From Clostridia bacterium (GTDB lineage: Bacteria > Bacillota > Clostridia > Oscillospirales > Acutalibacteraceae): a DNA stretch of 37,528 bases. Positions within the stretch are counted from its first letter, which is position 1; every line of letters starts with the position of its first letter. Made by a program: the position numbers and the translations under genes. Positions 15,813 to 23,231 of the stretch are shown here, piece after piece. The notes beneath the pieces are model-generated. The model was not told the origin of the DNA. It did not search any database and worked only from the letters and a program-made list of their open reading frames with translations. Location of the stretch: contig JAFTBJ010000084.1 of the NCBI GenBank assembly GCA_017455295.1, positions 1 through 37,528 of the forward strand, written 5' to 3'.

Positions 15813-17306
15813 ATGGAAAAAGAGTATGACGTATTGATCGTCGGCAGCGGCGTTGCGGGACTGTATGCGGCGCTCAATTTCGAGCCGCAGGTGCGGGTGC
15901 TGATGATCACCAAACGGGAACAGACCGTCTGCAACAGCATGCTCGCGCAGGGCGGCGTCGCGGCAGTGGTGGACACCGAGCACGACGATTACCGCCTGCA
16001 CATCGCCGACACGCTGATCGCGGGCGGCTATCAAAACGACCTGCACGCGCTGCAGATCCTGGTCACCGAAGGCCCCAAAGACGTGCTGCGCATCATGGAG
16101 CATATGGACGTGGATTTCGACCGTGTCGGAGAGCAGGTGCAAATGACGCTGGAGGGCGGCCATTCCCGCCGCCGCATCCTGCATCACAAGGATTCCACCG
16201 GTCGCGAGATGACCGAAAAGCTGTATGCGGCGGTGAAAAAGCTGCCGAACGTCACCTTGATCGAGCACACCCAGCTCAGCCGTCTGACCCCCGTGCCGGG
16301 CGGTTTTTGGGCGACGCTGCTGCAGGACGGCGACATCCGGCAGGTCGCCTGCTCTTACTGCCTGCTTTGCACCGGCGGCATCGGGCGGGTATATCCCTAC
16401 ACCACCAATTCCGCGATCGCGACCGGGGACGGCATCGCGCTCGCCTATGAACTCGGCGCCCGCATCAAAAACCTGCATTATGTGCAGTTCCACCCGACGG
16501 CGTTTGCTGCCGACGAAGGGCGGGAACGGTTTCTCATCTCGGAAGCGGTGCGTGGCGAAGGCGCGAAGCTTCTGAACGCGGCAGGGGAGGCGTTTATGAC
16601 CCGCTACGACGAGCGCGGCGAGCTTGCTCCACGCGACGTGGTGTCCCGCTGCATCATTGAAGAAGCGCAGCGGCAGGGCAGCGAGAAATTTTATCTTGAC
16701 ATCCGCTATAAAGGCGAAGCGTTCATCAAAGACCGGTTCCCGATGATCTATGCACGGTGCCTGGAAGAGGGCGTGGATATGACGAAAGACCTCATCCCCG
16801 TGTTCCCCTGCCAGCATTATTTGATGGGCGGCATCGACGTGGGACTGTTCAGCAACACCACGGTGGATCGGCTGTACGCGGCGGGCGAATGCGCCCACAC
16901 CGGTGTGCACGGGCTCAACCGCCTCGCCAGTAACTCGCTGCTGGAAGCGCTGGTGTTCTCCCGCCGCGCGACCTACGACATCGCTCGCCGAATGCGGCAT
17001 GAGCCAAGCGGCGTGACCGCGCCGCCACCCGCTGTGGACGCTTCGGGCAAGCCGCTGCCGCCCGGCATCCGCACCCGCATTCGCGGCATCATGCAAAAAG
17101 CATGGTTTGTGAAGCCCGATTACGCCGCCGCGCGCGAAGGGCTGCAGATCGCCGACGATATTTTGCGGGATCTGCACACCGGCGGCTACGCGCTCTCCGC
17201 CGATTATGTGGAAGCAAATAGCCTCGCGACCGTGTGCAAAATCATTATGGAAGAATTGCTGGAAGAGGAAAAACAGGGAGACCCACGGATGGCGGATAAC
17301 CGATAG
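15813..17306 (+). CDS. nadB: L-aspartate oxidase (NAD biosynthesis)
   Basis: A 497-residue FAD enzyme of the fumarate reductase/succinate dehydrogenase flavoprotein family, oxidising L-aspartate to iminoaspartate for quinolinate synthesis. The FAD-binding GSGVAGL is at residues 11-17. SMLAQGGVAAV, HYVQFHPTAF, SEAVRGEGAKLLN, ARDV-type APRDVVSR, and CQHYLMGGI followed by GLNRLASNSLLEALVF are family landmarks. An ATG with GGAGAG seven bases upstream sets the start; an in-frame TTG at 15786 is inside the ABC gene. nadA and nadC, the usual partners, are not adjacent. It follows the exporter by 13 bases, so it is in that operon. The TAG stop lies in a repeat arm. Confidence 0.9.
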   Translation: MEKEYDVLIVGSGVAGLYAALNFEPQVRVLMITKREQTVCNSMLAQGGVAAVVDTEHDDYRLHIADTLIAGGYQNDLHALQILVTEGPKDVLRIMEHMDVDFDRVGEQVQMTLEGGHSRRRILHHKDSTGREMTEKLYAAVKKLPNVTLIEHTQLSRLTPVPGGFWATLLQDGDIRQVACSYCLLCTGGIGRVYPYTTNSAIATGDGIALAYELGARIKNLHYVQFHPTAFAADEGRERFLISEAVRGEGAKLLNAAGEAFMTRYDERGELAPRDVVSRCIIEEAQRQGSEKFYLDIRYKGEAFIKDRFPMIYARCLEEGVDMTKDLIPVFPCQHYLMGGIDVGLFSNTTVDRLYAAGECAHTGVHGLNRLASNSLLEALVFSRRATYDIARRMRHEPSGVTAPPPAVDASGKPLPPGIRTRIRGIMQKAWFVKPDYAAAREGLQIADDILRDLHTGGYALSADYVEANSLATVCKIIMEELLEEEKQGDPRMADNR

Positions 17307-17465
17307 TGAAAGAGAGTCGAACCCCATGCGCCTCTCATCGGCCAATTTCGGCGATTTTTGCCGTCTCGTCTTAGCAAGGCGTCAGCATTCCGAGGCTTTT
17401 ATACGCCGCCGCAGGCAAAATTGCATCGGCGAAAACCGTATGTGTTCGACTCCCTTTAACTATAG
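17303..17465. repeat. Inverted-repeat element with GAGTCGAAC arms
   Basis: The left arm ATAGTGAAAGAGAGTCGAAC (17303-17322) and the right arm, ending ACTATA at 17464, are inverted copies differing at a few positions. They enclose about 120 bp with no clear gene. The left arm contains the nadB stop codon. A shorter relative with similar arms is at 22460-22508. GTTCGACTC resembles a tRNA T loop, but no tRNA fold is seen. Probably a MITE-like element. Confidence 0.6.
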
Positions 17466-17611
17466 CAAACACATCTTCCGGCGAGCCGTAGGCGCGATGA
17501 CCCTGCCCAAACATCGGCTCTGTCTACGGCATTAAAATGCCTTGCCAATTGCCGTGAGGCACGCCACTCCTTTTGCCTCGCTTCATCCGCCACTGGCGGC
17601 GGGCCTTCAAG
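17466..17611. other. Intergenic spacer, nothing recognised
   Basis: GC-rich sequence between two repeats. It contains short imperfect palindromes but no start-codon-plus-ribosome-site ORF and no RNA gene that I can identify. Confidence 0.4.
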
Positions 17612-17664
17612 GCTTCTCCTCGAGGAGAAGTTGTCGAGGCGGTAACGCCGAGACGGATGAGGTG
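17612..17664 (+). repeat. GATGAGGTG double-hairpin repeat, copy 1
   Basis: Hairpin CTTCTCCTCGAGGAGAAG (17613-17630), then a second hairpin GTCGAGGCGGTAACGCCGAGAC, ending in GGATGAGGTG. An inverted terminal fragment CCACCTCATCC follows at 17695-17705. Closely related copies are at 29984-30054, 30405-30455 (inverted) and 30466-30536. Confidence 0.8.
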
Positions 17665-17757
17665 TCTGCCACGAATGGGCGGTGACCATTGGTTCCACCT
17701 CATCCGGGTTCGCTCACGCTCACCCACCTTTTCCTCGCCGGAAACGGCCGCCCTTTT

Positions 17758-17810
17758 GTCCGCTTTGCGGACATTTCCCCTGTCAGGGGAATCTGCCTCA
17801 AGGAGAAGGC
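17758..17810. repeat. Two hairpins plus 31-bp dispersed repeat, copy 2
   Basis: TGTCCGC-ttt-GCGGACA (17758-17774) uses the same stem as H5 of array A. TTCCCC-tgtca-GGGGAA overlaps the start of the 31-bp repeat 17780-17810, which matches 8069-8099 on the other strand at 30 of 31 positions. Downstream to 17904 come a TTTCCATTTTCAT-type tract and a CTCTAAT-type tract, then the next gene's ribosome-binding site. Confidence 0.65.
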
Positions 17811-17904
17811 GTTTTGTGCCTTCATTTTCCCTTTTCCATTTTCATGCCCCTTTGCCCCCGCTCTATGGCTTCTAATCTCTAACCTCTAAAAGGAGTGATC
17901 AACC

Positions 17905-18498
17905 ATGCCGCAAATCGTTTGGATCATCGCGCTTCTCGTCGCTTTCGTGCTGCTGTTTTTGCTGCAGCAGGTGCTGTTCGGCCGCCGCTCCAAAAGCCGC
18001 GCCGATCAGTTGATGGCGCAGTACGGCACCCTGACCAAACCCCAGCTCGAAGCGCTGCCCGACGGCGAGGTGATCGACGCCGTCATCGGCAACCTGCTTG
18101 CCAAAACCGACGACAAAACCCTGCCGGCCTATGCCGTCATTCCGGCTTTGTCCCGCGGACGGTCGGCGGTATACGCTGTGTGGCTGTTTTTGTGCGAGCT
18201 GAACGCCAACTCGCTCGCCGCGTTTTGCAGCGGGAATGACCGCGGGTTTGCGGAGCTGGCGGCGGACGGCCTCTCACTGTTTCAATGTGAGAAAACCGCC
18301 GCGCTGCTGAAAGCGGCGCTGGAGACCAAAGACGGCAGCCAAACCGCCGCGCTGGTCGAAGCGGTCAAAGAGGAGCGTCCCGACAGACAAATGATCGCCT
18401 ATATCCGTGCGTTGCCGGAGGATTTCTGCGACGTCGCCTCCGCACCGGAAACGGATGCTTCCGACGCACCGGCCGAAGACGGGGAGGCAGCCGAATGA
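17905..18498 (+). CDS. Membrane-anchored small protein, possibly DMP19/DUF4375-like
   Basis: A 197-residue protein. Residues 3-24 form one hydrophobic helix (IVWIIALLVAFVLLFLLQQV) followed by a basic GRRSKSR, so it is anchored with the body in the cytoplasm. The middle, around AVYAVWLFLCELNANSLAAF and on to GLSLFQCEKTAALLKAAL, resembles the DMP19/DUF4375 helical pattern, in which an acidic surface mimics DNA. This assignment is tentative because the usual NGG motif is replaced. The C-terminal tail is acidic (DASDAPAEDGEAAE). The ATG follows AAAAGGAGTGATCAACC. It overlaps the phosphatase gene by four bases, so the two are translated together. Confidence 0.6.
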   Translation: MPQIVWIIALLVAFVLLFLLQQVLFGRRSKSRADQLMAQYGTLTKPQLEALPDGEVIDAVIGNLLAKTDDKTLPAYAVIPALSRGRSAVYAVWLFLCELNANSLAAFCSGNDRGFAELAADGLSLFQCEKTAALLKAALETKDGSQTAALVEAVKEERPDRQMIAYIRALPEDFCDVASAPETDASDAPAEDGEAAE

Positions 18499-19289
18499 CC
18501 TCTCCCGTTTCCCGTCTTCTTCCGTTTGACGCGCTGCCGAATACACGCGATTTGGGCGGGATTCCCGCCGCCGGCGGGACCATCAAGCCCGGCCGGCTCT
18601 TTCGCAGCGGCGCGCTTGCGTCCGCGACGCCGCGCGACGTCAAGACGCTGACCGCCTCGCTTTCCGCCATCATCGACCTGCGGGCGGAAGGGGAGCGCGC
18701 CGGGCGACCCGATCCCGTGCTGCCGGACGTGGACGTCGTTTGGCTGCCGGTCGTCGATGAACCGACCACCGGCTTGACGCGGGACGAGGAATCCATGAAC
18801 GCGGCGCTGGCGGCGTTGTCGCACGATCCGGATGCCGCCACCTGGTATATGCACCGCACCTATCGCAATTTCGTGGCGGGGCCGCGCTGCCGCGCCCAAT
18901 TTTCCGCGTTTGTGCGGGAGCTCCTGCGCCCGCGAGAAGGCGCGGTGCTGTGGCATTGCTCCGCCGGGAAAGATCGCGCCGGGTTTGGGGCAGTGATCCT
19001 GCTGGCGCTGCTCGGCGTCGCCCGGGATACCATCGAACGGGATTATCTCTTCACCAATGACTGCCTGCGCGGCGAGATGGACACGCTGGTGCGCGCCCGC
19101 GAGCAAGCGGGCAAGCCGGACGAAGCGGCGGCTGTGCGCCGGATGTTCGGCGCGCACGCCGACTATCTGGCGCAGTCGTTTTTGGCAGCCGATGAGCTTT
19201 ACGGCGGCTTTGACGGGTATCTGCGAGACGGCCTCGGCGTCACCGACGAGATGCGCGAGAAGCTGATCGCGCAGTATGTGACGCCCTAA
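18495..19289 (+). CDS. Tyrosine-specific protein phosphatase-like (PTP, Y_phosphatase3)
   Basis: A 264-residue protein of the bacterial tyrosine/dual phosphatase family related to IphP and LipA-type phosphatases. It begins with the family signature LPNTRDLGGIPAAGG and then LFRSGAL. The active-site P-loop is HCSAGKDRAG at 154-163, with catalytic Cys155 and Arg161; the Lys/Asp in the loop is typical of this family, some members of which also act on phosphoinositides. IDLRAEGE (near 60) and DNFL-like FTNDCLRGEM fit the fold. No signal peptide is visible. The ATG overlaps the upstream stop (ATGA). A bidirectional terminator separates it from convergent jag. The substrate is unknown. Confidence 0.87.
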   Translation: MTSPVSRLLPFDALPNTRDLGGIPAAGGTIKPGRLFRSGALASATPRDVKTLTASLSAIIDLRAEGERAGRPDPVLPDVDVVWLPVVDEPTTGLTRDEESMNAALAALSHDPDAATWYMHRTYRNFVAGPRCRAQFSAFVRELLRPREGAVLWHCSAGKDRAGFGAVILLALLGVARDTIERDYLFTNDCLRGEMDTLVRAREQAGKPDEAAAVRRMFGAHADYLAQSFLAADELYGGFDGYLRDGLGVTDEMREKLIAQYVTP

Positions 19290-19300
19290 CTCTATATGAT

Positions 19301-19334
19301 AAAATCCCCGGGATGGTTTCATCCCGGGGATTTT
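19301..19334. terminator. Bidirectional terminator between phosphatase and jag
   Basis: A perfect 14-bp stem AAAATCCCCGGGAT/ATCCCGGGGATTTT with a six-base loop. A runs and T runs at the two ends let it serve the rightward phosphatase operon and the leftward rpmH-side operon ending with jag. Confidence 0.9.
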
Positions 19335-19351
19335 CCGTTTGTCTTCTGTTT

Positions 19352-20263
19352 TTACAGCTCGATCCGGCCGTACAAGGTTGCCGTCGCTTCTGTTTCGGAC
19401 GCCGTCTTATCTTTGGGCGCCGCGTCTTCCGCGGTGGGAAGCGGGTTGCTGCGCGGCACAAACGCGCGCACCTTCCGCTCGGGCGGCGTGATCACATACT
19501 CGCTGTCCCGCAGCTTGCGACGCGGCTTTTTGCTTTCTGTCGGCTGCTCGGTCGTTTGATCCGCCGCTTTCTTTTCGCGTTTGCCTTTGCCGCCGCGGCC
19601 TCCGCGCTTGCCGCGCGATTTGACCGGGTTGTCGTCGCTCGGCCCGATCACCACATGTCGATTCGGCTCGCTGCCGACGCTCCATGACGTCGCGCCTTCG
19701 ATGCCCTGCACAGCGGTGTGGATGATGCGGCGCTCATACGGATTCATCGGCTCAAGCGAATTCTTCCGGCCGGTACGCGCCGACTGTCCCGCCATTTTGC
19801 GGGCCAGCGACACCAGCGTTTTTTCCCGTTTTTCGCGATAATCGCCCACGTCCACCGTGACACGGTAGTACTTGCTGCGGGCACGATTGGCGACCAGCCC
19901 GGCCAAATACTGCAGCGCATCCAGCGTGTCGCCGCGACGGCCGATGATAAAGCCGAGATGCTCGCCCCGGATATCCACCGTACAGCCGTCGTCATCGTCT
20001 TCTTGTACCGTGACCTCTGCTTGTGCGTTCATCGCAGCGAGTACGCGCCGCACATAGTCGGCCGCTTCTTCCGCCGGCTCGCCGTTTGTTTCCAGCACGC
20101 CTTTCACACTCGCGTCGTTTCCACCGAAGAGGCCGAACGCTTTCTTCTTCGGTTCCCGGATCACCTCAAAGGTGATGGCGCTGATCTCCGCGCCCAGCTC
20201 CGCCGCAATGAGGGCTTTGGCCTCTTCGATCGTTGCGGCTTCTTTTACACATTCCTTTCGCAT
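19352..20263 (-). CDS. jag: Jag/KhpB RNA-binding protein
   Basis: A 303-residue cytoplasmic protein. It has an N-terminal Jag_N domain (VKEAATIEEAKALIAAELG), a KH domain with FIIGRRGDTLDALQYLAG (the GxxG loop), and an R3H domain around MNPYERRIIHTAVQG. The last ~100 residues are a disordered Lys/Arg/Gly-rich extension (KSRGKRGGRGGKGKREKK) that is longer than in Bacillus. Jag/KhpB pairs with KhpA as an RNA chaperone affecting cell division. It follows yidC by 36 bases and is the last gene of the rnpA-yidD-yidC-jag unit. mnmE, mnmG and rsmG, the usual next genes, are absent. The start ATG is behind GGAAAGGATAAGAGC. Confidence 0.93.
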   Translation of the reverse strand: MRKECVKEAATIEEAKALIAAELGAEISAITFEVIREPKKKAFGLFGGNDASVKGVLETNGEPAEEAADYVRRVLAAMNAQAEVTVQEDDDDGCTVDIRGEHLGFIIGRRGDTLDALQYLAGLVANRARSKYYRVTVDVGDYREKREKTLVSLARKMAGQSARTGRKNSLEPMNPYERRIIHTAVQGIEGATSWSVGSEPNRHVVIGPSDDNPVKSRGKRGGRGGKGKREKKAADQTTEQPTESKKPRRKLRDSEYVITPPERKVRAFVPRSNPLPTAEDAAPKDKTASETEATATLYGRIEL

Positions 20264-20299
20264 GCTCTTATCCTTTCCGTCTTTATGACGTTTGATGGC

Positions 20300-21721
20300 T
20301 CATTCCTCGTCCGTCGGCGTATCCGCCGCGTCGTTTTCGCGCGGGCTCTCTCCCGCGTCTTCCGCTTCGTCTTCGTCGCTCGTCGCGTCAACGTCGAGAT
20401 CGCTTTCATCGTCTTCCTGCGGCGCGGTATCCTCCACCTTCTGCGGAGCTTTTGCGCCCTTCTTTTTCTTCTTTTTCTTGCTCATCTCGCGAGACTCTTC
20501 GCGCTGACGTTCTTCTTCCTGCTCCGCCTGACGCGCTTCGGCTTCTTCGCGCTGACGCGACTGTGCCAGACGTTTCTTATCCTCCGCTTTGCGGCGGCGG
20601 CGTTCTTCATATTCTTTTTCCGCTTCGGCACGCGCTTTCGCCGGGTCATAAATCTTGTTCAGCGCCACCGTTTGCGCGAGCGAAATGATGTTGCTGAAGA
20701 TCCAGTAAACGCCCACAGCGCCCGGCACCGAGAACGCGATCCAGGTGGAGAACGCCGGCATGAAGATCAGCATCGAATACTGCGAGCAACCTTGTCCCGG
20801 CTGATTTTGCGGCATGCTCTTTTTGCTGTACCGCATGGTCAGGAAGCTGGCCGCCAGCGACGTGAGTCCCGACAGCAGCGGGATGATCCACAGCCAGTTG
20901 ATGCCGGCGAACCCGTCCTCGTTCCACGGCTGTTCAAGCAGCGAGAATCCGGGGAACAGCGAGAATTGCTCGCTCATTTTCACGATTTGGTCATAATATT
21001 CCGCGCCGGTTTTTCCGGCCGTCAGCGCTTGATAGGCCGCGAGTTTTTCCTGATACGCCTGCTCGTTCACCGTATAGGTGACCTTGCCGTCTTTTTTCTC
21101 TTCGCTCACGATCCCCGCGTCGCTATAGGCGCGTGCAAGCGCCCGCGGCGACGGCTCGTCGATCTCACGGGTGATATCCTCTTTGTTGCTGCCGCGCTCG
21201 CTGTTGAGCATCAGCCGTAGCTCGCCGTAATATCCGGCCAGCTGATTCTCGGTGACTTTGCCTTCACCGGCAGGCGCCGCTTCCTCATATTCGAGCTCGG
21301 TGCCATGCACCAGGATGGCCTGCTCAGCCACGCGGATGACCTGCTCGGGGATCGAGGGAGTCGCGAGATATGCAAGCGGTTTATAAATCGCCGCGATGAC
21401 GCCGAACAGCACGATCATGGACAACACCATCGGCAGGCAGCCGGCGGTCATGCTCACGCCTTCTTTTTCATACAGCTCCTGCTGTTTTTGCGCAAGCTTC
21501 TGCCGGTCGTTGCCATACTTTTTCTGCAGCCGCTCCTGTTTCGGGGCGAGCCGCGCGCGCTCCATCGTGCTCTTTTGCTGTTTCAGGCTCAGCGGGAACA
21601 GCAAAAGACGGATGATCAATGTGAACAAAAAGATGGTCACAAAATAGTTGCCGACCAGATTGAAGATTTGCGCCATCACCCAGCCGAGCGGCTTGCCTAA
21701 AATACCAAAAATATCAAACAT
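20300..21721 (-). CDS. yidC: Membrane protein insertase YidC/Oxa1/SpoIIIJ
   Basis: A 473-residue inner-membrane insertase. The first helix ([24 protein letters not shown]) contains the conserved Arg in the hydrophilic groove, and is followed by a coiled cytoplasmic hairpin ([18 protein letters not shown]) and the second helix. The remaining helices are at [40 protein letters not shown] and [15 protein letters not shown]. Two oddities: an insertion of roughly 150 polar residues between helices 2 and 3, and a highly charged ~110-residue tail rich in Lys/Arg, then Asp/Glu. There is no lipobox at the start, unlike SpoIIIJ. The ATG at 21721 follows GGGGAGG. The gene overlaps yidD by 8 bases. Confidence 0.94.
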   Translation of the reverse strand: MFDIFGILGKPLGWVMAQIFNLVGNYFVTIFLFTLIIRLLLFPLSLKQQKSTMERARLAPKQERLQKKYGNDRQKLAQKQQELYEKEGVSMTAGCLPMVLSMIVLFGVIAAIYKPLAYLATPSIPEQVIRVAEQAILVHGTELEYEEAAPAGEGKVTENQLAGYYGELRLMLNSERGSNKEDITREIDEPSPRALARAYSDAGIVSEEKKDGKVTYTVNEQAYQEKLAAYQALTAGKTGAEYYDQIVKMSEQFSLFPGFSLLEQPWNEDGFAGINWLWIIPLLSGLTSLAASFLTMRYSKKSMPQNQPGQGCSQYSMLIFMPAFSTWIAFSVPGAVGVYWIFSNIISLAQTVALNKIYDPAKARAEAEKEYEERRRRKAEDKKRLAQSRQREEAEARQAEQEEERQREESREMSKKKKKKKGAKAPQKVEDTAPQEDDESDLDVDATSDEDEAEDAGESPRENDAADTPTDEE

Positions 21722-21983
21722 GGTGTCCTCCCCTATGCGCAGATCCATCGCCGCGCGGCGGTTTTTCCTGTTTCATCGGCACGGGATCATAGCCGTGCCC
21801 GCCAAACGGGTTGCAGCGCAGAATGCGCCAAATCGCAAGCCCGCTTCCTTTCAAAGCGCCGAATCGTTCGAGACTTTCCACCGCATACTGCGAACAGGTC
21901 GGATAAAACCGACAGCATCCCGGCGTATGCGGCGAGATATGCCGCTGGTAAAACCGGATCGGCGCGATCAAAAGCCGTTTCAC
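21714..21983 (-). CDS. yidD: Membrane protein insertion efficiency factor YidD
   Basis: An 89-residue small protein with the family motifs [34 protein letters not shown] and [14 protein letters not shown]. It assists YidC-dependent membrane insertion and sits at the inner face of the membrane through an amphipathic N-terminus. It starts at a GTG that overlaps the rnpA stop by four bases (GTGA) and ends inside the yidC start region, so translation of rnpA, yidD and yidC is coupled. Confidence 0.95.
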   Translation of the reverse strand: MKRLLIAPIRFYQRHISPHTPGCCRFYPTCSQYAVESLERFGALKGSGLAIWRILRCNPFGGHGYDPVPMKQEKPPRGDGSAHRGGHHV

Positions 21984-22336
21984 CCTCGTTCGCCTTCTTC
22001 CGTTTCATATACCCCAAGCGCGATCAGCTGCCGCTTCATCACGCTTTGGACTTGTTGCATCGACGCAGTCGTCATCTGTCCGCGCGCGACGAACACCACG
22101 TCAAATCCCGGCCGGCAATGCGGCAGCAACAGACGAAAGGCTTCCCGAATCAAACGGCGGCAGCGGGAGCGGTTGACCGCGTTCCCGAGCTTTTTTCCGG
22201 TGGTGATGCCCATGCGGATCGTATCGTCCCGCCGTTTTCTGACATACGACACCAGCAGCGGTCCGACTTGGGACCGCCCGTGATAATACAGCGTCCGAAA
22301 CTCTTTGTTTTGGTTGATCACCGTTACGGTCGTCAT
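21980..22336 (-). CDS. rnpA: Ribonuclease P protein component
   Basis: A 118-residue RNA-binding subunit of RNase P, which matures the 5' ends of tRNAs. The family signature is [18 protein letters not shown], preceded by [12 protein letters not shown] placed the start at ATG 22336 ([13 protein letters not shown]) because AAAGG lies nine bases upstream and the protein then has family length; the frame remains open to 22702 only across repeat sequence. It is separated from rpmH by 411 bp of terminator and repeats, unlike the short gap usual in Firmicutes, and so probably has its own promoter. Confidence 0.92.
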   Translation of the reverse strand: MTTVTVINQNKEFRTLYYHGRSQVGPLLVSYVRKRRDDTIRMGITTGKKLGNAVNRSRCRRLIREAFRLLLPHCRPGFDVVFVARGQMTTASMQQVQSVMKRQLIALGVYETEEGERG

Positions 22337-22459
22337 GCCGGTTGCCTTTCTGCCAAAAGGCGGCAAAATGTCTTTTTCAGCCGGGGAGAGACCGCACGAT
22401 CGCGTGTCTTCTTCCGGCGGACAGCGGCCGTTTTGCCGCGTCGCCTTTCCTCCGGGCTG

Positions 22460-22508
22460 TATAGCGAAAAGGACTCGAACACATGGCGTTTGACTCTCTT
22501 TCGCTATA
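22460..22508. repeat. Inverted-repeat element TATAGCGAAA...GAGTC, short form
   Basis: The left arm TATAGCGAAAAGGACTC (22460-22476) pairs with GACTCTCTTTCGCTATA (22492-22508), 15 of 17 positions, around a short loop containing GAACACATGGCG. It is related in arm sequence (GAGTCGAAC next to GAAAG and TATAG) to the element at 17303-17465. Confidence 0.7.
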
Positions 22509-22510
22509 GC

Positions 22511-22538
22511 AAAAAAGAACCACGCAAGGTGGCTCTTT
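22511..22538 (-). terminator. Terminator between rpmH and rnpA
   Basis: On the minus strand a stem AAAGAGCCAC/GTGGTTCTTT (one mismatch) with a five-base loop CTTGC is followed by a T run. It would stop rpmH transcription before rnpA. Confidence 0.7.
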
Positions 22539-22544
22539 CGCTTT

Positions 22545-22669
22545 GTCAATGATGCTTTCTTATCGAGGTTTTCCCTCCGCACAACTCGGCAGGATACCCG
22601 AGCGAGCAGCAAAACTCTCGAGATTCCGCCGGTCAAAACCGGCGGCGAACAGTGTGGCTCATCATTGTC
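22545..22669. repeat. 125-bp IR-bounded element in the rpmH-rnpA gap
   Basis: The ends GTCAATGATG (22545-22554) and CATCATTGTC (22660-22669) are inverted copies with one mismatch. Inside lie the hairpins CTCGG/CCGAG and CCGCCGGT-caaa-ACCGGCGG (22626-22645). No ORF with a ribosome-binding site is seen. The remainder to 22747 contains a nested stem TTCGGCTGC/GCAGCCGAA. Confidence 0.55.
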
Positions 22670-22747
22670 AGTCACCCTGCGTTTTTTCATTCGGCTGCAC
22701 AAAAACCGGCGCGTTACGCCGCAGCCGAACGTTACGCGTCTTTTGAA

Positions 22748-22882
22748 TTAATACGTCAATCTTTTTCTGCCTTTTGCACGACGGCGAGCCAGCACCTTGC
22801 GGCCGTTCGCGGTCGCCATTCTTTTACGGAAGCCGTGTTCCATTTTGCGATGACGCTTTTTCGGCTGATAAGTACGAAGCAT
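22748..22882 (-). CDS. rpmH: 50S ribosomal protein L34
   Basis: A 44-residue protein reading [14 protein letters not shown], then [20 protein letters not shown], then [10 protein letters not shown]. This is an almost complete match to the L34 consensus, including the KR..R pattern and the terminal K(R/L)L. The ATG at 22882 follows AGGAGGAGCAGCA. It is short, so length-filtered ORF searches miss it. A strong sigma-A promoter lies at 22966-22995. The divergent neighbour is dnaA, the standard Firmicutes origin arrangement. Confidence 0.98.
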   Translation of the reverse strand: MLRTYQPKKRHRKMEHGFRKRMATANGRKVLARRRAKGRKRLTY

Positions 22883-22965
22883 TGCTGCTCCTCCTTTCTG
22901 TCGTTTCCCTCAATTTTAACGGAAGCGGACGCTCCCGTTTACGATTCCAATCTCAGCAAGGATAT

Positions 22966-22995
22966 ATTATATACCGAATAGAGGAAAAAAGTCAA
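22966..22995 (-). promoter_or_regulatory. Sigma-A promoter of rpmH
   Basis: On the minus strand, -35 TTGACT (22990-22995) and -10 TATAAT (22966-22971) with an 18-base spacer, about 84 bases before the rpmH start codon. Confidence 0.8.
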
Positions 22996-23231
22996 TAAAA
23001 AATTTGTCATCCGCCCTCTTTTTTTTTGCGAATTGTGGTTATTCTCCGGGCATATACAAGATATGGTGATTTTTTTTGATTTTTCTGCCAATCTATAAAA
23101 AATATTCTTTTCCGCACATTTTTTCACATTTTTATTATAAGGAGTTGAAATATATTTATTTATATGATATAATATAATAGTTATTATGGCGTATTCTTTT
23201 TTATTCTTTTTTGGAGAGGTGTTTCTTTTTT
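22996..23231. other. AT-rich rpmH-dnaA intergenic, possible incC-like part of the origin
   Basis: Strongly AT-rich compared with the GC-rich genes around it. It carries one near-consensus DnaA box TTTTTCACA (23120-23128) and a weaker one on the other strand (TGTGGTTAT, about 23034), followed by the dnaA promoter. In Firmicutes this interval can be one half of a bipartite origin. Confidence 0.5.
23145..23173 (+). promoter_or_regulatory. Sigma-A promoter of dnaA
   Basis: -35 TTGAAA (23145-23150) and a perfect -10 TATAAT (23168-23173) with the ideal 17-base spacer, about 60 bases before the dnaA start. A DnaA-box-like TTTTTCACA lies 17 bases upstream of the -35, which would allow autoregulation. 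Confidence 0.85.

Noticed and set aside
17303-17330. tRNA gene suggested by GGTTCGACTC on the minus strand
   Set aside because: No acceptor, D or anticodon stems can be formed around it, and the T stem does not pair. The same holds at 22471-22480.
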